64,000 bases of DNA from Cryptomeria japonica (lineage: Eukaryota > Streptophyta > Pinopsida > Cupressales > Cupressaceae). This document shows positions 24,364 through 36,290 of the stretch, one piece after another. The notes beneath the pieces are model-generated. The model made no database searches. It worked only from the letters and a program-made list of their open reading frames with translations, and was not told the origin of the DNA. Position numbers and translations under genes: made by a program. Numbering within the stretch: position 1 is the first letter of the stretch; each line of letters opens with the position of its first letter. Where the stretch lies: contig NC_081415.1 of NCBI RefSeq assembly GCF_030272615.1, positions 602,229,644 through 602,293,643 on the forward strand, given 5' to 3'.

Positions 24364-24621
24364 TTGTATTGTTACTCGAAAGAGATTGTTGAGGAAAATC
24401 TAGAGCACTTTTCAATATTCCTCGGTAGTGCAATTGAATATGAGGAGAACCCGTCTGCTCTGGACAAATTCTCCCATGTTATTGATCTGTTAGTGGAATG
24501 TAGAAGCCTTTCGGTTAGCATTAAACTAGCCATAAATTCTTGGGAAGTTCTTTTTCTGAAAATAAAGGAGAAATACAAGCTTATCTTTTCAAAGAAGAGC
24601 TCAAATGAAGGTTCTATCTAG
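24364..24621 (+). pseudogene. Probable C-terminal piece of the unknown ORF of element A
   Basis: An 85-codon frame of helix-forming, charged sequence (EEN, LDKFSHVIDLLVEC, KLAINSWEVLFLKIKEKYK). It ends TAG at 24619-24621, about 190 bp before the polypurine tract. Its position matches the C-terminal end of the homologous ORF in element B, which also runs to a few hundred bases before the polypurine tract. The link to 14567-16030 is inferred from position and composition, not from an overlapping match. Confidence 0.45.
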
Positions 24622-24812
24622 TTTGGTATTCATTTTTTGACATTATTTATATACTCTATTTTTTTATTTTTTTTCTATTTTGTCAAATAAATCCTTCATC
24701 CTTGATGTCAAAAAGGGTTGAAAGAAATGTGGATTTTGGAATTAAGGAGATGTATAAGTTAGGGGGAGTTGAGTTATATGCTGATATGTTTTGGATATGT
24801 TTTGTCATGAAT

Positions 24813-24827
24813 GACAAAGGGGGAGAT
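24813..24827 (+). other. Polypurine tract of element A
   Basis: ACAAAGGGGGAGAT directly before the LTR start TGTTAGAC. The same AAAGGGGGAGAT type occurs in element B on the minus strand, and AAAGGGGGACAT in the pol-bearing copia element. Confidence 0.85.
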
Positions 24828-25602
24828 TGTTAGACTTGTGTGAATGTTATTGTCATTGATGTCAAACTACTTATTCGGTTTTGGACTAGACAACATATGC
24901 ATTTCATTGTCATCAATCATGTTATCTAATTTGGTTCACATGGTGTATGCAGTCGATATGTGCAAAGAAGGTGTTGTAAATTTTGTTATTTCTATGAGAT
25001 GTGATGCAACAAGATGGAGTTTATTTAATGGAGTGATTTCTAGAAGATCCCTATCTCTAGAATTCTGAGTTGTGCTTACATTAGTCTAGATAAAAGTTAT
25101 ATGTTTTGGTATCATCTATTTTCATTATGTCAAGTGTATCTCTTCATGTCTCATGGCTCGGTATTCTTGGTACATGTGGATTTTATATTTTGGAGTTTTG
25201 GAGATGTTATGCTTGAGTTTTATGATAATGGGTCAGTATCTTTAGGTCTGGATGACCTTGTTCCATTCTAGTAATTAAGGTATATGCATTGGTAAATGAA
25301 TTAGGAAAAAGGAAGCATGCAGAAATCTTGCGGAGGAAAACTTGGTTATCATGATTATCATTTAAGGCTTTATTAGAGAATGTGTTGAGCTAGGCTGACA
25401 CATTATCCTGGTATGTGTGATCTCCTATATATATATAGGTGTATGTGATGGATAGAGATGTATAAAAAATTAATGTGTGTGTTTGAGTGGGTAGTAGCAA
25501 CAATAGAAAATAAGTAGAGTGTGAAGTGTGAGTTGCGAATAGGGAAGGTAGATGGTGTAGATTTAATGTGCACATAGTGTTGCAGCAATCTTTCATTGGA
25601 TC

Positions 25603-26805
25603 TGTTGGCCATTTGGTGGAATTGATTATGTGTTGCATTAACATTTTGTAATTGATGCCAACACAAGTTGTTTGGATGCTTTACTGACACCCTTTTGGTC
25701 CCATTAGGTTAAGTGGTTTCTGGTTAACTTGGATCTAGTATGATCCGGTAGGCTCTAGTTTAGTCTAGTGATGGAATTGGCTTGTTCATGATACTTATAC
25801 TCATATTTAGTCAGATGGGTTTGGTCTGGTAATTGGATGCTATCCTTCTTGCTTAGAAGATTGGTTTCTGGTTCCAGCGAGGGTTTCGTCAACAGAGATT
25901 TTGGTGGAGATATTTGATGAATTGCATAAGTGGTGTTGGTATAGCTTTTGATGGAGTTTCAAGATTCTGTTGGTGATCATGTTTAATATTTGGCCTTTGG
26001 AGATCATTTCTAAAGTGTATGGACCTATACTTGGTCCCAGTTGATCTAGGTTATGGTTCAACTTTAATGTAACATGTGGATATGACCTATTGATGTATTT
26101 TTGGGATGTCTTATGTGGTGATATTATTTGTTTGGTCTAAGTCTGACATGGTTTGTAATTATGTAATTGGTTTATTGTCTGGTGACCGATCTGATTGTTT
26201 ATGGTTGAGGGTTTGTATAAATAGATGGAAGATCTCATAGTAGATCATCATGGTTAATGTAAGAGATCATGGTCAAGGAATGTAATGTGCAAATAATGTA
26301 ATATCATTTAGGAAGAGGAGTTGGTCAATCATTTGAGATCGAATTGAGTTTATGTAAGAGGATTTAGTCCTCCCGTATTGACCTTAACTAGAACTATACT
26401 CAAGCATAGGAGATTCTATCTTTTTTCAATTCAACACGTCTTTGGATTGTAGTCTTAATTTCTATGTAGTTAGTGAGGCTCCTTTTGTGATGAACAATAT
26501 GCTCTAGGTTGCTGGCCTTCCTACAAGTATAGGCCCCTTCATTGTAATTCACATACTTACTGCAGAAGTATTATCTGACTATGGGTAGGCTTCCCACCAT
26601 GGTTTTTCCCTTTACCAAGTTTTCCACATACTAATCTTGGTGTTGTGTGGATGGCTTTTATTCTGTGATTATTATTTATGCTTTATTGATTAACTAATAT
26701 TCTGGTATTAAACTTTTAATTGCTAAATGTTCTTATAATCCGTGACAACTGATTCACCCCCCCCCCCCCTCTCATTTGTCTTTTGGTTATCTGAACTGTC
26801 TAAAA
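25603..26805 (+). repeat. 5' LTR of the nested copia element (about 1.2 kb)
   Basis: Starts TGTTGGCCATTTGGTGGAAT and ends AACTGTCTAAAA before the PBS. It contains TATAAATAG at 26216-26224, the U5 block near 26605-26630 and a C-run in GATTCACCCCC near 26752. Confidence 0.9.
26216..26224 (+). promoter_or_regulatory. TATA box of the nested copia LTR
   Basis: TATAAATAG, conserved in the other LTR at 31998-32006. Confidence 0.6.
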
Positions 26806-26806
26806 A

Positions 26807-26819
26807 TTGGTATTAGAGC
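26807..26819 (+). other. Primer binding site of the nested copia element
   Basis: TTGGTATTAGAGC, one change from the initiator-Met site TTGGTATCAGAGC, just after the LTR end. Confidence 0.85.
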
Positions 26820-26863
26820 TTTGGTCCTCTCTGCAAAAAGCTTAATCCCTTGAGGAATATCCT

Positions 26864-27835
26864 ATGGTGACTAATAGTTCAAGTTCATCTAGTTCTTCTG
26901 GAGCTATCATTCGAAGGGATATTCAGAGGCTTGATGGAACAAATTACATATTATGGAAGATTCAAATGGAGACTCACCTGAGATGTCTTGGTAAGGAGAT
27001 TTGGGAGATCACACAGAATGGTGTCACACCCTATAATCCAGGATCTAGCATTCCTCCTCTGGAAAACCTAGACAGGGATCTTGACAATGATTGTAGAGCA
27101 AGAGAATCCCTCTTGTGTGCACTTTCTGATCAACAAATAATGGGATTAATCGACAAATCATTTGGAAAGGCTATATGGGATAAGTTGGAGACTCTTAATG
27201 AAGGTGACCCTACAGTGAAGTTTCTAAACTTGATGGTTACCGGGTGAGATATGAAAACTTGAATACCGAAGAAGATGATAGGATTATTGCATTTATGGAA
27301 AGGGTAAATGAGATTGTTATGGGAATTCAATGTTGTGGTGGAACTCTGAGTGAAGATGAAATTGATTCTAAAGTCCTAAGATCCCTACCACTGGCTTAAA
27401 AATGAAGGCTACTGATATTAATGAATTGAAAACAATGGCTACTACATCTATCAACAAAGATACCTCGGTTGGGAAACTATTTGCTTTTGAGCTTGAGGAA
27501 TTTGGACCTTCCAAAGTTGTGAAGACTAAACCTACTTTTCATGCATCTATATCTACAACCGGTAAGAAAGACTAGAAAAATTTATATGGAAAGGAGTAAG
27601 AAAATATGAAGAGAGAAGATGATAAGTTTGAAAAACTTGAAGCACTATTTCCTAGAAGAGTATCGAAAGGACCGGTAGGAAGTAAGTATGAAGGAAAAGA
27701 ACCTTTTAAATGTTTTGCATGTAATAAGATTGACCATTTTGCATCTAGATGTCCTGGAAGGAATTCAATATTTGAAGAAAGAGTTAAAAGATCATTTAAG
27801 CCTAACCCTGGATATCTAAACAAATATAAGTAGAA
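26864..27835 (+). pseudogene. Copia gag, disabled
   Basis: Opens with Met and a poly-Ser run. A UBN2-type gag core follows: LDGTNYILWKIQMETHL (about residues 25-41) and then W-x-KLE. After a frame change at about 27245 it continues to a CCHC zinc knuckle at 27711-27752 (CFACNKIDHFASRC; spacing C-x2-C-x4-H-x4-C intact). Several stops interrupt it. Family role: particle formation and RNA binding. Confidence 0.88.
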
Positions 27836-28983
27836 GAAAAATAGAGACAAATCATGCTACATAGCAGATGAGGAAGGCATTACTTATGCAGATGATGAAC
27901 CGGTAGAAGACTCTTCTAGTGGATCTGGAAATGAGAAGGAATGGGTGTTCTTGGCTATCAAGGAAAATGATCTAGCACTGGAATAATATATACCTGAAGA
28001 GAAGACACTTGCTGCTAAAATTCAGGACAATGATGAATGGGTAATTGACAATGGTTGTTCACATCATATGACTGGAAATAAAGGGAAGTTTTTGTCTTTG
28101 CAAGAATTTCATGGTGGTCTAGTTAGATTTGGAGATGAAAGGCATGCATGATTAAAGGAAAAGGAACTATATCATTGGATGGTAAGAATGATACAATCAA
28201 TGCTTATTATGTTGAAGGTTTAAAGAATAATCTTTTGAGTGTAGGACAATTGGTAGATAAGGGATTTCAATTACAATTCAAGGATGGAAAATACAAAATC
28301 ATTAACAGATCTAGCTTGGAAATTGCAACCAGTACATAGACAAAAGGTAATATATTTCATTTGAACTCTGGTGATAAGGCATGTTTGATTACACAGATTG
28401 ATGAAAGTTGGCTATGACATAAAAGGTTGTGTTATGTGAATTTTGATTGCATTGTGAAGATTAGTTCAACTAAGTTTGTTAGGGATATAACAAAAATTAT
28501 GAAGCCCTATAATCCAGTATGTAAAGAATGTCAAATGGGTAAACACGTCAGAACCTCTTTTAGGAGCATACAAGATAAATCAAATGATGTTCTTGATCTT
28601 ATTCATACTGATTTATGTGGCCTTGCTAGAGTTAAAAGTTTTCATGGTGATAGATATTTCATGCTAATCATTGATGATTATTCTAGAATGATGTGGGTTA
28701 ATTTTTTTAGAGAAAATTCTAAAGCATTTGAAAAGTTTAAAAACTTTAAGGCTAAAGTGGAAACTGGGGCTGGATTGAAGATTAAATGTTTGAGATCAGA
28801 TCATGGTGGGGAATTCACATCCGGTGAGTTTAATAACTTTTGTGACAAGCATGGTATAAGAAGACAATTTTCAGCTCCCTGAACACCTTAGTAGAATGGA
28901 GTTGTGGAAAGGAAGAATAGAACCATCTTGGATGCTACTAGAAAAATGATGATGGAAGCTAATCTACCTCATATCTACTGGAG
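27836..28983 (+). pseudogene. Copia protease and integrase region, disabled
   Basis: Protease signature WVIDNGCSHHMTG at about 28038, with Asn where Ser/Thr of the catalytic D-S/T-G is usual, so the enzyme is probably inactive. A pre-integrase GAG segment follows (NNLLSVGQLVDKGF, about 28226). The integrase core has HTDLCG (about 28605), LRSDHGGEF (about 28793) and, past a stop at 28880, NGVVERKNR with the catalytic Glu (about 28897). Stops occur within the core, for example two near 28880. Confidence 0.88.
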
Positions 28984-31039
28984 AGAAGAAGTGAGTACAA
29001 TGGTTTATATATTCAACATAGTACATATCAAAGGGGAAACCGCTAAGAGACCTTATGAATTATGGTTTGGCAATACACCTATAGTTAAGTATTTCAGAAT
29101 TTTTGGTAGTAATTGTTATATTAGGAGAGATGATACTATTGGAAAATTTGATCCTAGATTTGATGAAGGCATATTTATTGGTTATTGTAATGAAAGAAAA
29201 GCATATAGATGTTATAACAAGAGATTGCAAAGATTTGTGGAGAGTGCTAATGTTAAAGTAGATGAGGTGAACAAAAGTTTAATCATATTTTATGAGAAGA
29301 AACTGGCAGTGGAAATGATTATATATGAACTGGTAGCACCTTTACTAGAACAAAGAGTTGAACCAGTTACTCCGACAACGTTAGAGAACTCTACAGTAAC
29401 TGAAGAACAAGGAAGAGGAATAGAATGCCAGAAGACTCCTAGGTATGTGAGATTGAATGATTCTAAAGATCAAATCATTAAGGATAAGAGCAATGGAGTG
29501 ATGATAAGAAGAAGTTTGACAACTAATGAGGTATGTTTAATTTCACAAGTTGAACTGGTATCAATAATTGAACCATGTAAAGATGAACATTGGTTGAAAG
29601 CTATGGAAGAATAATTAGATCAGATTGAGAAAAATAACACATGGACTCTAGTTCCCCACCCTAAAAATAAATTTTTTATTGGAACTAAATGGGTTTTTAG
29701 GAATAAATTGAATGATGATGGTCAAGCTATAAGGAATAAAGCTAGATTGGTTTGTAATGGATATTCTTAGAAGGAAGGAATTGATTATGGAGAGACTTTT
29801 GCACCTGTAGCTAGGATTGAAGTTGTACGATTATTTCTTGCCTATGCTTCTTATAAAAACTACAAGGTTTATCAGATGGATGTTAAATGTGCATTTTTTA
29901 ATGGGAATCTTAATAAGGAAGTTTATATTGAGCAACCTAATGGTTTTTCACTATCAGATGATATAGATATGGTTTGCAAGTTAAGGAACGCTTTATATGG
30001 ATTAAAACAAGCACCTAGAGCCTGGTATGCAAGGCTGGATAAATATCTTTTGAAACTTGGTTTTACTAATTGTTGATGATATACTAATTGTTGAAGTATT
30101 TATTGATTACATTATTTTTGGAGGTGAAGATAAGTTATGCATAGAATTTTCTAAGAATTTGAGATGTCTATGATTAGTGAGATGAAATTTTTCTTAGGTT
30201 TGGAGATTACTCAGACTGACAAAGGTATTTTTTATCTATCAAACTAAATATGCTAAGGAATTGTTGAAGAAATTTGGTATGGGAGATTCTAAATAGGTAA
30301 GTACTCCTATGGTTACAAGTGAGAAATTGATAAGAAAAGATGTTTCTACACCGGTAAATCCTACAAGATACAAATCTATGATTGGAGGTATGCTTATTTG
30401 ACTCGGACTAGGCCTAACACTATGAATGTTGTTTGTATTGTTTCAAGATTTCAAAGTGATCCTAGAGAAAATCATAAGATGGGGGTGAAAAGGATTTTTA
30501 GATACTTGCAAGGTGCATTAAAATATGGTTTGTGGTACCCTAAGGATGATAACTTTACTTTATGTGCATATACAGATGTTGATTGGACTGGAGATCTTGA
30601 TGACCAAAAAGGTACTTCTAGTGGAACTTTCTTTCCTGGAAAGAAGTTGGTTTCATGGATCAGCAAGAAACAGTCATGTACTTCTTTATCTACTACCAAA
30701 GCTGATTGTGTTGATGTTGTTACTAACTGTACACAAGTTTTATGGATGAAGCAAATGTTGAAGGATATAAAGGTGGATTGTGATGCACCGGTAGTTATCC
30801 ACTGTGAGAACTCTACTGCTATTCATATATCAAAGAATCTGGTGTTTCATTCTCAGACAAAGCACATATCTATCAAGTATAACTTTTTGAAGGAGAAGGT
30901 GGAAGCAAATGAAGTTAGACTGGTTTATGTGAACACTAAAGAGCAGATTGCATATATTTTCACTAAACCTTTATCCAAGAAATCATTTGAGTACCTAAGA
31001 GACAGATTGGGAGTTACTTCCCCTTTGGTAGAGACTTGA
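28984..31039 (+). pseudogene. Copia integrase tail, reverse transcriptase and RNase H, disabled
   Basis: The integrase tail shows KRPYELWFGNTP and IFGSNCYIRR (28904-29614 frame). Reverse transcriptase: [20 protein letters not shown] (about 29790), [12 protein letters not shown] with a first catalytic Asp (about 29872) and [12 protein letters not shown] (about 29995). A small deletion follows. The YVDD box appears as FIDY (about 30100), so the catalytic pair is lost. RNase H: AYTDVDWTGDLDDQKGTSSG (about 30570) and SLSTTKADCVD (about 30687). It ends at TGA 31037-31039. Frame changes near 30080-30390. Confidence 0.88.
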
Positions 31040-31390
31040 TTGATGTGGTTCGACATCAGTCTGACATGCACTATCTGAAGAACTATTTATTCCAACACTG
31101 TTGTGGGATGCTACTGCTCAGGGGGGTAGTCAACTTTGAGATTTAGAGGCTTGTGTTTTTACTTTGATATTTCTATCAGATTTCTAGCATTGATGTCAAA
31201 GGATGAGAGATATTGATGTGAAAAAGGTAAAGAAAGAAACTGATAAATGTCAAAGGGGGAGATATGAAAAGTAAAAGGGAGAGATATTCAGAGCTATATG
31301 TAAATGCTTGTTGGTTGTCTTCCACATGGGGAGACTTGTTTGTCATTTCTTGGTACTTAGATGTTTTTCACATCTAGTGTTGCCATCAAT

Positions 31391-31405
31391 GCCAAAGGGG
31401 GACAT
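31391..31405 (+). other. Polypurine tract of the nested copia element
   Basis: GCCAAAGGGGGACAT immediately before the 3' LTR. Confidence 0.85.
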
Positions 31406-32593
31406 TATTGGCAATTTGGTAGAATTGATTATGTGTTGCATTGATGCACACTAGCTGTTTGGGTGATTTACCAACACGCTTCTGGTCCCAGTACATTAAG
31501 TGGTTTCTAGTTAACATGGATCTGATATGATCTGGTAGGCTACAGTATAGTCTTGTGATGGAATTGGCTTGTTCATATACTTATACTCATATTTGGTTAG
31601 TTGGTTTTGGTCTGGTGATTCAATGCTTTCCTAATTACTTAGAAAATTGGTTTATGGTTCCAGTGAGGGTTTCACCGAAAGATCTTTTGGTGATCTTGGA
31701 TGAATTGCATAAGTTGTGTTGGTAAAGCTTCTGATGGAGTTTCAGGATGATGTGGTGATCATGTTTGCGACTTAGCATTTGGAGATCATTGTTCAAGCGT
31801 GGGGACCTATACTTGGTCCCGGTTGATCTAGGTTATGGATCAACTTTAATATAACATGTGGATATGACCTATTGATGTATTTCTAGGATGTCTTATGTGT
31901 TGATATTATTTATTTGGTCTAAGGATGAAATGGTTTGTAATGAAGTAATTGGTTTATTGTCTGGTGGCTGACATGACTGTTTATGGTTGAGGGTTTGTAT
32001 AAATAGGTGTAAGATTTCATTGTAGATCATCATGGTTAATGTAAGAGGTCATGGTCAAGGAATGTAATGTGTGAGTAATGTAATATCATTCAGGTAGAGG
32101 AGTTGGTAAATCATTGGAGATTGAATTGGGTTTATGTAATTGGAGATCGAAATGAGCTTAATTAGAACTATACTCGGGCATAGGAGATGTTATCTTTTGC
32201 AGTTCAACACTTCTCCAGATTGTAGTCTAGATATCTATGTAGTCAGTGAGGCTCCTTTTGTGATGAGCAGTGTGCTCTAGGTTTTTGGCCTTCCTGCAAG
32301 TGCAATCCCCTTCATTGTAATTCACATACTTACTATAGAAGTATTATCTCACTATGGGTAGGCTTCCCACCATGGTTTTTCCCTTTACTAGGTTTTCCAC
32401 GTAGAAATCTTGGTGTTGTGTGGATGGATTTTATTCTTTGATTATTGTTTATGCTTAATTGATTAACTGCTATTCTGGTATTATTGTTTTGGGTCTTAGT
32501 ATTAAAGTTTTAATTGTTGAATGTTCTTGTAATCTATGACAACTGATTCACCCCCCCTCTCAGTTGTCTTTTGGTTATCTAAACTGTCTAATA
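31406..32593 (+). repeat. 3' LTR of the nested copia element (1188 bp)
   Basis: Starts TATTGGCAATTTGGTAGAAT (the canonical TG has become TA) and ends AACTGTCTAATA before the GGATC duplication. Aligns along its length with 25603-26805. Confidence 0.9.
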
Positions 32594-33111
32594 GGATCTT
32601 TTTGCATAGGATAGTTGTATAGAGATATTTCATCAGATTTATGGTAGGGTTTGAGAATTGTGATCTGATCTTAACTTGGAACTAAACTCATACATTCGGA
32701 GATGCAATCCTCTTAATTTCATTCTTACTTATTGTAGTGAGCATTCTTATAGTAATCCATCTTTGTAACTTTGCATTGAGCATTCCAGTACTTATCCATT
32801 TTTGTAATCTGGTGGTGAGCCACCCGGTAGTGAGTCAACCTTCTATAAAACACCATATAACTAGTTATATTCTCTTGAGAGTTAACACTCTCCATGGTTT
32901 TTCCCATTTGGTTTTTCCACATATAAATTCTAGTGTTTCTCTTATGGTTTTGTTTCCATGTTTATTGCACATTTTTTTTTTTATGTTTGTTAAATAAAAT
33001 TGATGAGTTTGATATTTCGGCAAAGGGTTTGTTTGGAGAAAGTTTACTAATATGTGGGAATATTGATTCACCCCCCCTCTCAATATTCTGTTTCCTTCAA
33101 CCAATTCAAAA

Positions 33112-34977
33112 TTCTTAATAGTTTAGATGTTATAGGTGTATGAGAGTGAAGCTCTAATGAAAAATGTTAATTTTATTGTCCTGATTTTTCAAAAAGAGGG
33201 ACTCATTATTGTGGGTCAACCTAGTTGCTCTAGAGAATATGCACCAAATTACTCATAGAAGGAAATTTGAAAGCTATATATAATTACTCTTTTTATCCCA
33301 AACATGAGTTTTGCCTTCTTTCTCCTATATTTGGGTAATCTCAAGATAATGGGTTCAATATATTAAATCTATCTTTTTATTTATATAACTTAATCTAATA
33401 GTTGGTTTCATATAAGATGTATATAAAACTACATTGAAGGCCAATACATGTGCATGCATACAAACAACAAAAGAAAAACTATAATGGAGAGGCTACATGG
33501 AGAAGCTAAGGTCTCAAGAGGAAACACATAGGAAGGGGAGGATGGGGATCTAGATGGAAATGATGATTTTCCCCTTTTGGTTTGGTTACTACTTTCCTAC
33601 CACGAGGGCTTTTGTGTTGTGGCTTGTGGTGGTTTCCAGAGAGGGATTTTTCTTGGTGAGGATAGGGGTGATGATGAATATTGTGGTGTTGATGATCATG
33701 GTGATCTGCCCCTATTTATTTCTATTTTAGGAAAAGTTTTTGGGGGTTCTTCTATCATGGGCTTCCCTCTTATCTCGATTTTGCGATTTTGCCTGGATCT
33801 CTTGTGGGTGTGTTTGTGTGTGGTGTTATTGGTGTTGTTTTTGGTCTCTTGTTTCTTTTTTATATGGATCACAGTTGTGGGTGTTTTGAAATTTTCTTAC
33901 TTGTGGGGTTCTCTTTTCTTTTCTCCTGTGTTATCCCTATCTTTTCTTTCAATCATATTTTTCAGTGCTAGGGCTTTTGGTGGCTCTATTGTTCTCGGTG
34001 GTCAAGTAGTTGCTGCCAGTTTTCAAGGGCCAGGGCTAGCCATGGTTTATTTTTTGTTAGGGATTTTTTCTCTTGGGTCTATGCATGTCCCCATTTTTGC
34101 CCAATGCCTTGTGCTTTTTCTTATCAAGTGGGCTTCTTCTATTCTAGCCTAGGTTTTTCTATATGAGGCTCCTACTGAGGTGGAGCTTTCTCTTGTAGTC
34201 ATGGTGTTGCTTTGGCTCATTTTTCTCTCCTCTTCATCTTCCATTGTTTCTGTTGAGGTGGTGTTTTTCTTGGTGGGCGAGGTTGGTTGTATCTCTCAAT
34301 GTTCTACTTATGTCTCTAGCTACTTGGTTATGGGGTTGAATAAAGTTTGGATCTTCCAACTATTGGTCTATTTCTCATCTACTCCTATTGAGGTGGTTTC
34401 CCTTTCTATTGAGATGGAGAGGATTTATGTTGGAGGGGAGGTGACTTTCTGTTGCAGAGCCTTTGTTGGTTTCAACATGATGGTTTTGGGAGACATATCA
34501 AAACCCAATCTAAAGGTTCGAGAGCCTTTCAAAACTCCCTAATCCTTGTCTTGCATTTGTTTACCTGGGAGGATCAATTATTTCCAAACTATTCTTTAAG
34601 GTTTTTTTAAATGACTCTGGTTGTTATGGTGTTGGGAGCCTTGCTAAAATCCAAAGATCAGGTTAATCATGCCTGGAAAAACCCTTGGATATTGGTGTAG
34701 GTTAAGGGTGTCTTGATAATACTCTTGGATCTAGGATCTATTATTAAAAGGTTATGGGAGATTTGCCAAACTCATGTTTTGGGTTATGGGAGCCTTACAA
34801 AATCCTTATCTCTTGTATTGTTGGCATCTCTTGTCTGATGGCTTAGGCATGGTGGGTGGCTTTTCTTGTTATTAGCTGCATAGATAATTTTTGCTTTGGT
34901 TGTAGTTAGTATTTTTTTGAATCTTTTTGCAGCATTCTTCTTGTGGATTCTAGGTTCCTATTAATTCCATAGCATTT
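33112..34977 (+). other. Unrecognised T/G-rich region, possibly a LINE 3' remnant
   Basis: A 191-codon frame (33577-34152) and a 120-codon frame (34180-34542) are open but hydrophobic because of T-rich composition; I see no domain and do not call them genes. A loosely repeated phrase (GGGAGCCTTGCTAAAATCC, GGGAGATTTGCCAAAC, GGGAGCCTTACAAAATCC) lies at 34480-34810. Together with the tail after the solo LTR (36291-36390, GGTTTCAGGTCCCCTCAAAAC then AATCAAAAATAAAA) it resembles a plant LINE 3' UTR. That link is inference. Confidence 0.35.
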
Positions 34978-36290
34978 TGTTGGCATTATAAGTGAATTTA
35001 TTATGTGTGGCATTGATGTTTTGTCATTGATGTCAACACCAGCTGTTACCAATAGACAAAGTTACACTGGCTAATATGGATGGTTACCGGTGGATAGGTT
35101 AATAGTATAAGATCTACTGTTACTGACAAGAGAGATTATCTGTTGGACACTACCGACATGTTTGGATCAATGAAGTATATTGGATTTCATTGTTATATGC
35201 TCCATAAGCATGTTTTGGTTAATTGGAATTGGCTTGCTAATTGGATGTAATCATACACTCTGGTAAACTCTTACCGGTACTAGTTTAAGGCTTTATCGAT
35301 AGAGCTTTCAATGAGGAATCATGGCAGGATGCACAATTGTTGTTGGTCCAGCTTCTTCTAGGATTTCAGGATACTGAAGATGTTCATTTATCATGCTTCA
35401 ATTGCTTGAAGACATTGCTTTGGCATGGTGGACCCATAATAGGTCTGGTACTTATCTAGGTTATGGATCAGTATCATACTAATGTGTACTATACACGTTA
35501 CTTGGATGATTCGAGATATTTTATGGATTCAAGTTATTATTGTTTTGATTTTAAGCTGACATGGAATATCATTATAATAAGAAATTATGTAATAATATTA
35601 TTGTAATATCTTTAGGTGGCTGACCTAACTAATTTAGGCCTTAGGGTTTGTATAAGTAAGAGGTAGAAACTCTTTTTAAAGTATCATGGTTATTGGAAAA
35701 GGTCATGGTCAAGGAATGTAGTGTGCAAATATTGTAATATCATTGAGGAAGAGGAGTTGATCAATCATTGGTGATCAGATTCGATTTAGAAGAGGATTTA
35801 GTCCTCCAACATTGAGCTTAACTGAGACTGTAATCAGAAATAGTAGATGCTATTTCAAACAATTCACTCTATTGGATTGTTGTCCATTTATCTTGAGAAG
35901 GTTGTAGCCTCTCTATAGTCAATGAGACTCTTTTTGTAATGAGTAGTATGCTCTAGGTAGTGTGCCTTCCTGCAAGTGCAGGCCCCTCATTGTAACACAT
36001 ACTTTCTATAGAAGTATCATCTGACTGTGGGTAGGCTTCCCACTGTGGTTTTTCCCTTTCTGGGTTTTCCATGTAAAAATCATGGTGTTATGTGGTATGG
36101 TTGATTTGCATTGATTATCTCATTAAGTCTTAAGTTGTATTGTTTACTGGTATCTATTTCTACCAGCATTTGTTTGTGCTTTACCAGTACTTGATCTACT
36201 TAAGGTTATATTGTGGATTAAAAGTTATGATATGTTAACAACTGATTCACCCCACCCCCCGGTCTCAGTTGTTTACCAATTATCCTAACA
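34978..36290 (+). repeat. Solo copia-type LTR (1313 bp)
   Basis: Starts TGTTGGCATTATAAGTGAAT and ends CCAATTATCCTAACA, with the U5 block (GTGGTTTTTCCC, GGGTTTTCCA near 36046-36072) and the C-run near 36250. Related to the minus-strand solo LTR at 4467-5659 and, more distantly, to the nested copia LTRs. No PBS or polypurine tract adjoins it. I see no convincing 5-bp duplication (CATTT on the left, GGTTT on the right), so the edges may have been altered. Confidence 0.8.

Larger units (their letters stand above)
25603..32593 (+). mobile_element. Pol-bearing copia element nested in the LTR of element A
   Basis: LTRs at 25603-26805 and 31406-32593, PBS TTGGTATTAGAGC, polypurine tract AAAGGGGGACAT and perfect target duplication GGATC. 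Internal order is gag, protease, integrase, RT, RNase H, the copia order. It is the only element in this window with a copia pol and so is a model for the kind of element that could mobilise A and B. It is disabled by many stops and frameshifts, and the RT catalytic box is mutated. The LTRs have diverged visibly. Confidence 0.95.
3586..33111 (+). mobile_element. Non-autonomous copia-type element A (gag + unknown ORF, no pol), with four nested insertions
   Basis: Parts in order: truncated 5' LTR (3586-4049), mutated initiator-Met PBS (4051-4063), coiled-coil/CCHC gag (from 4120), an unrecognised second ORF (from 14567; tail at 24364-24621), polypurine tract (24813-24827) and a 3' LTR starting at 24828 and resuming after an insertion to 33111. 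After the four insertions are set aside, about 6 kb remains, with no protease, integrase or reverse transcriptase. Gag is cut twice: by a solo LTR with near-matching 5-bp duplications and by a gypsy element flanked by AGTCA. Related architecture recurs in element B (37606-63355), so the missing pol is probably a feature of the group rather than a private deletion. Many stops mark it as old. Confidence 0.8.
24828..33111 (+). repeat. 3' LTR of element A, split by a nested copia element
   Basis: First part 24828-25602 (starts TGTTAGACTTGTGTG), second part 32594-33111, about 1.29 kb in total. The nested element is flanked by GGATC at 25598-25602 and 32594-32598. The second part matches the 5' LTR remnant (3586-4049) closely and ends in CAACCAATTCAAAA where the 5' LTR has CAACCAGTTCAACA. 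Confidence 0.85.

Noticed and set aside
33577-34152. A 191-codon hydrophobic frame that looks like a membrane protein
   Set aside because: T-rich composition gives Phe/Leu/Val in any frame; no family pattern, and the surroundings look like LINE or other repeat remnant.
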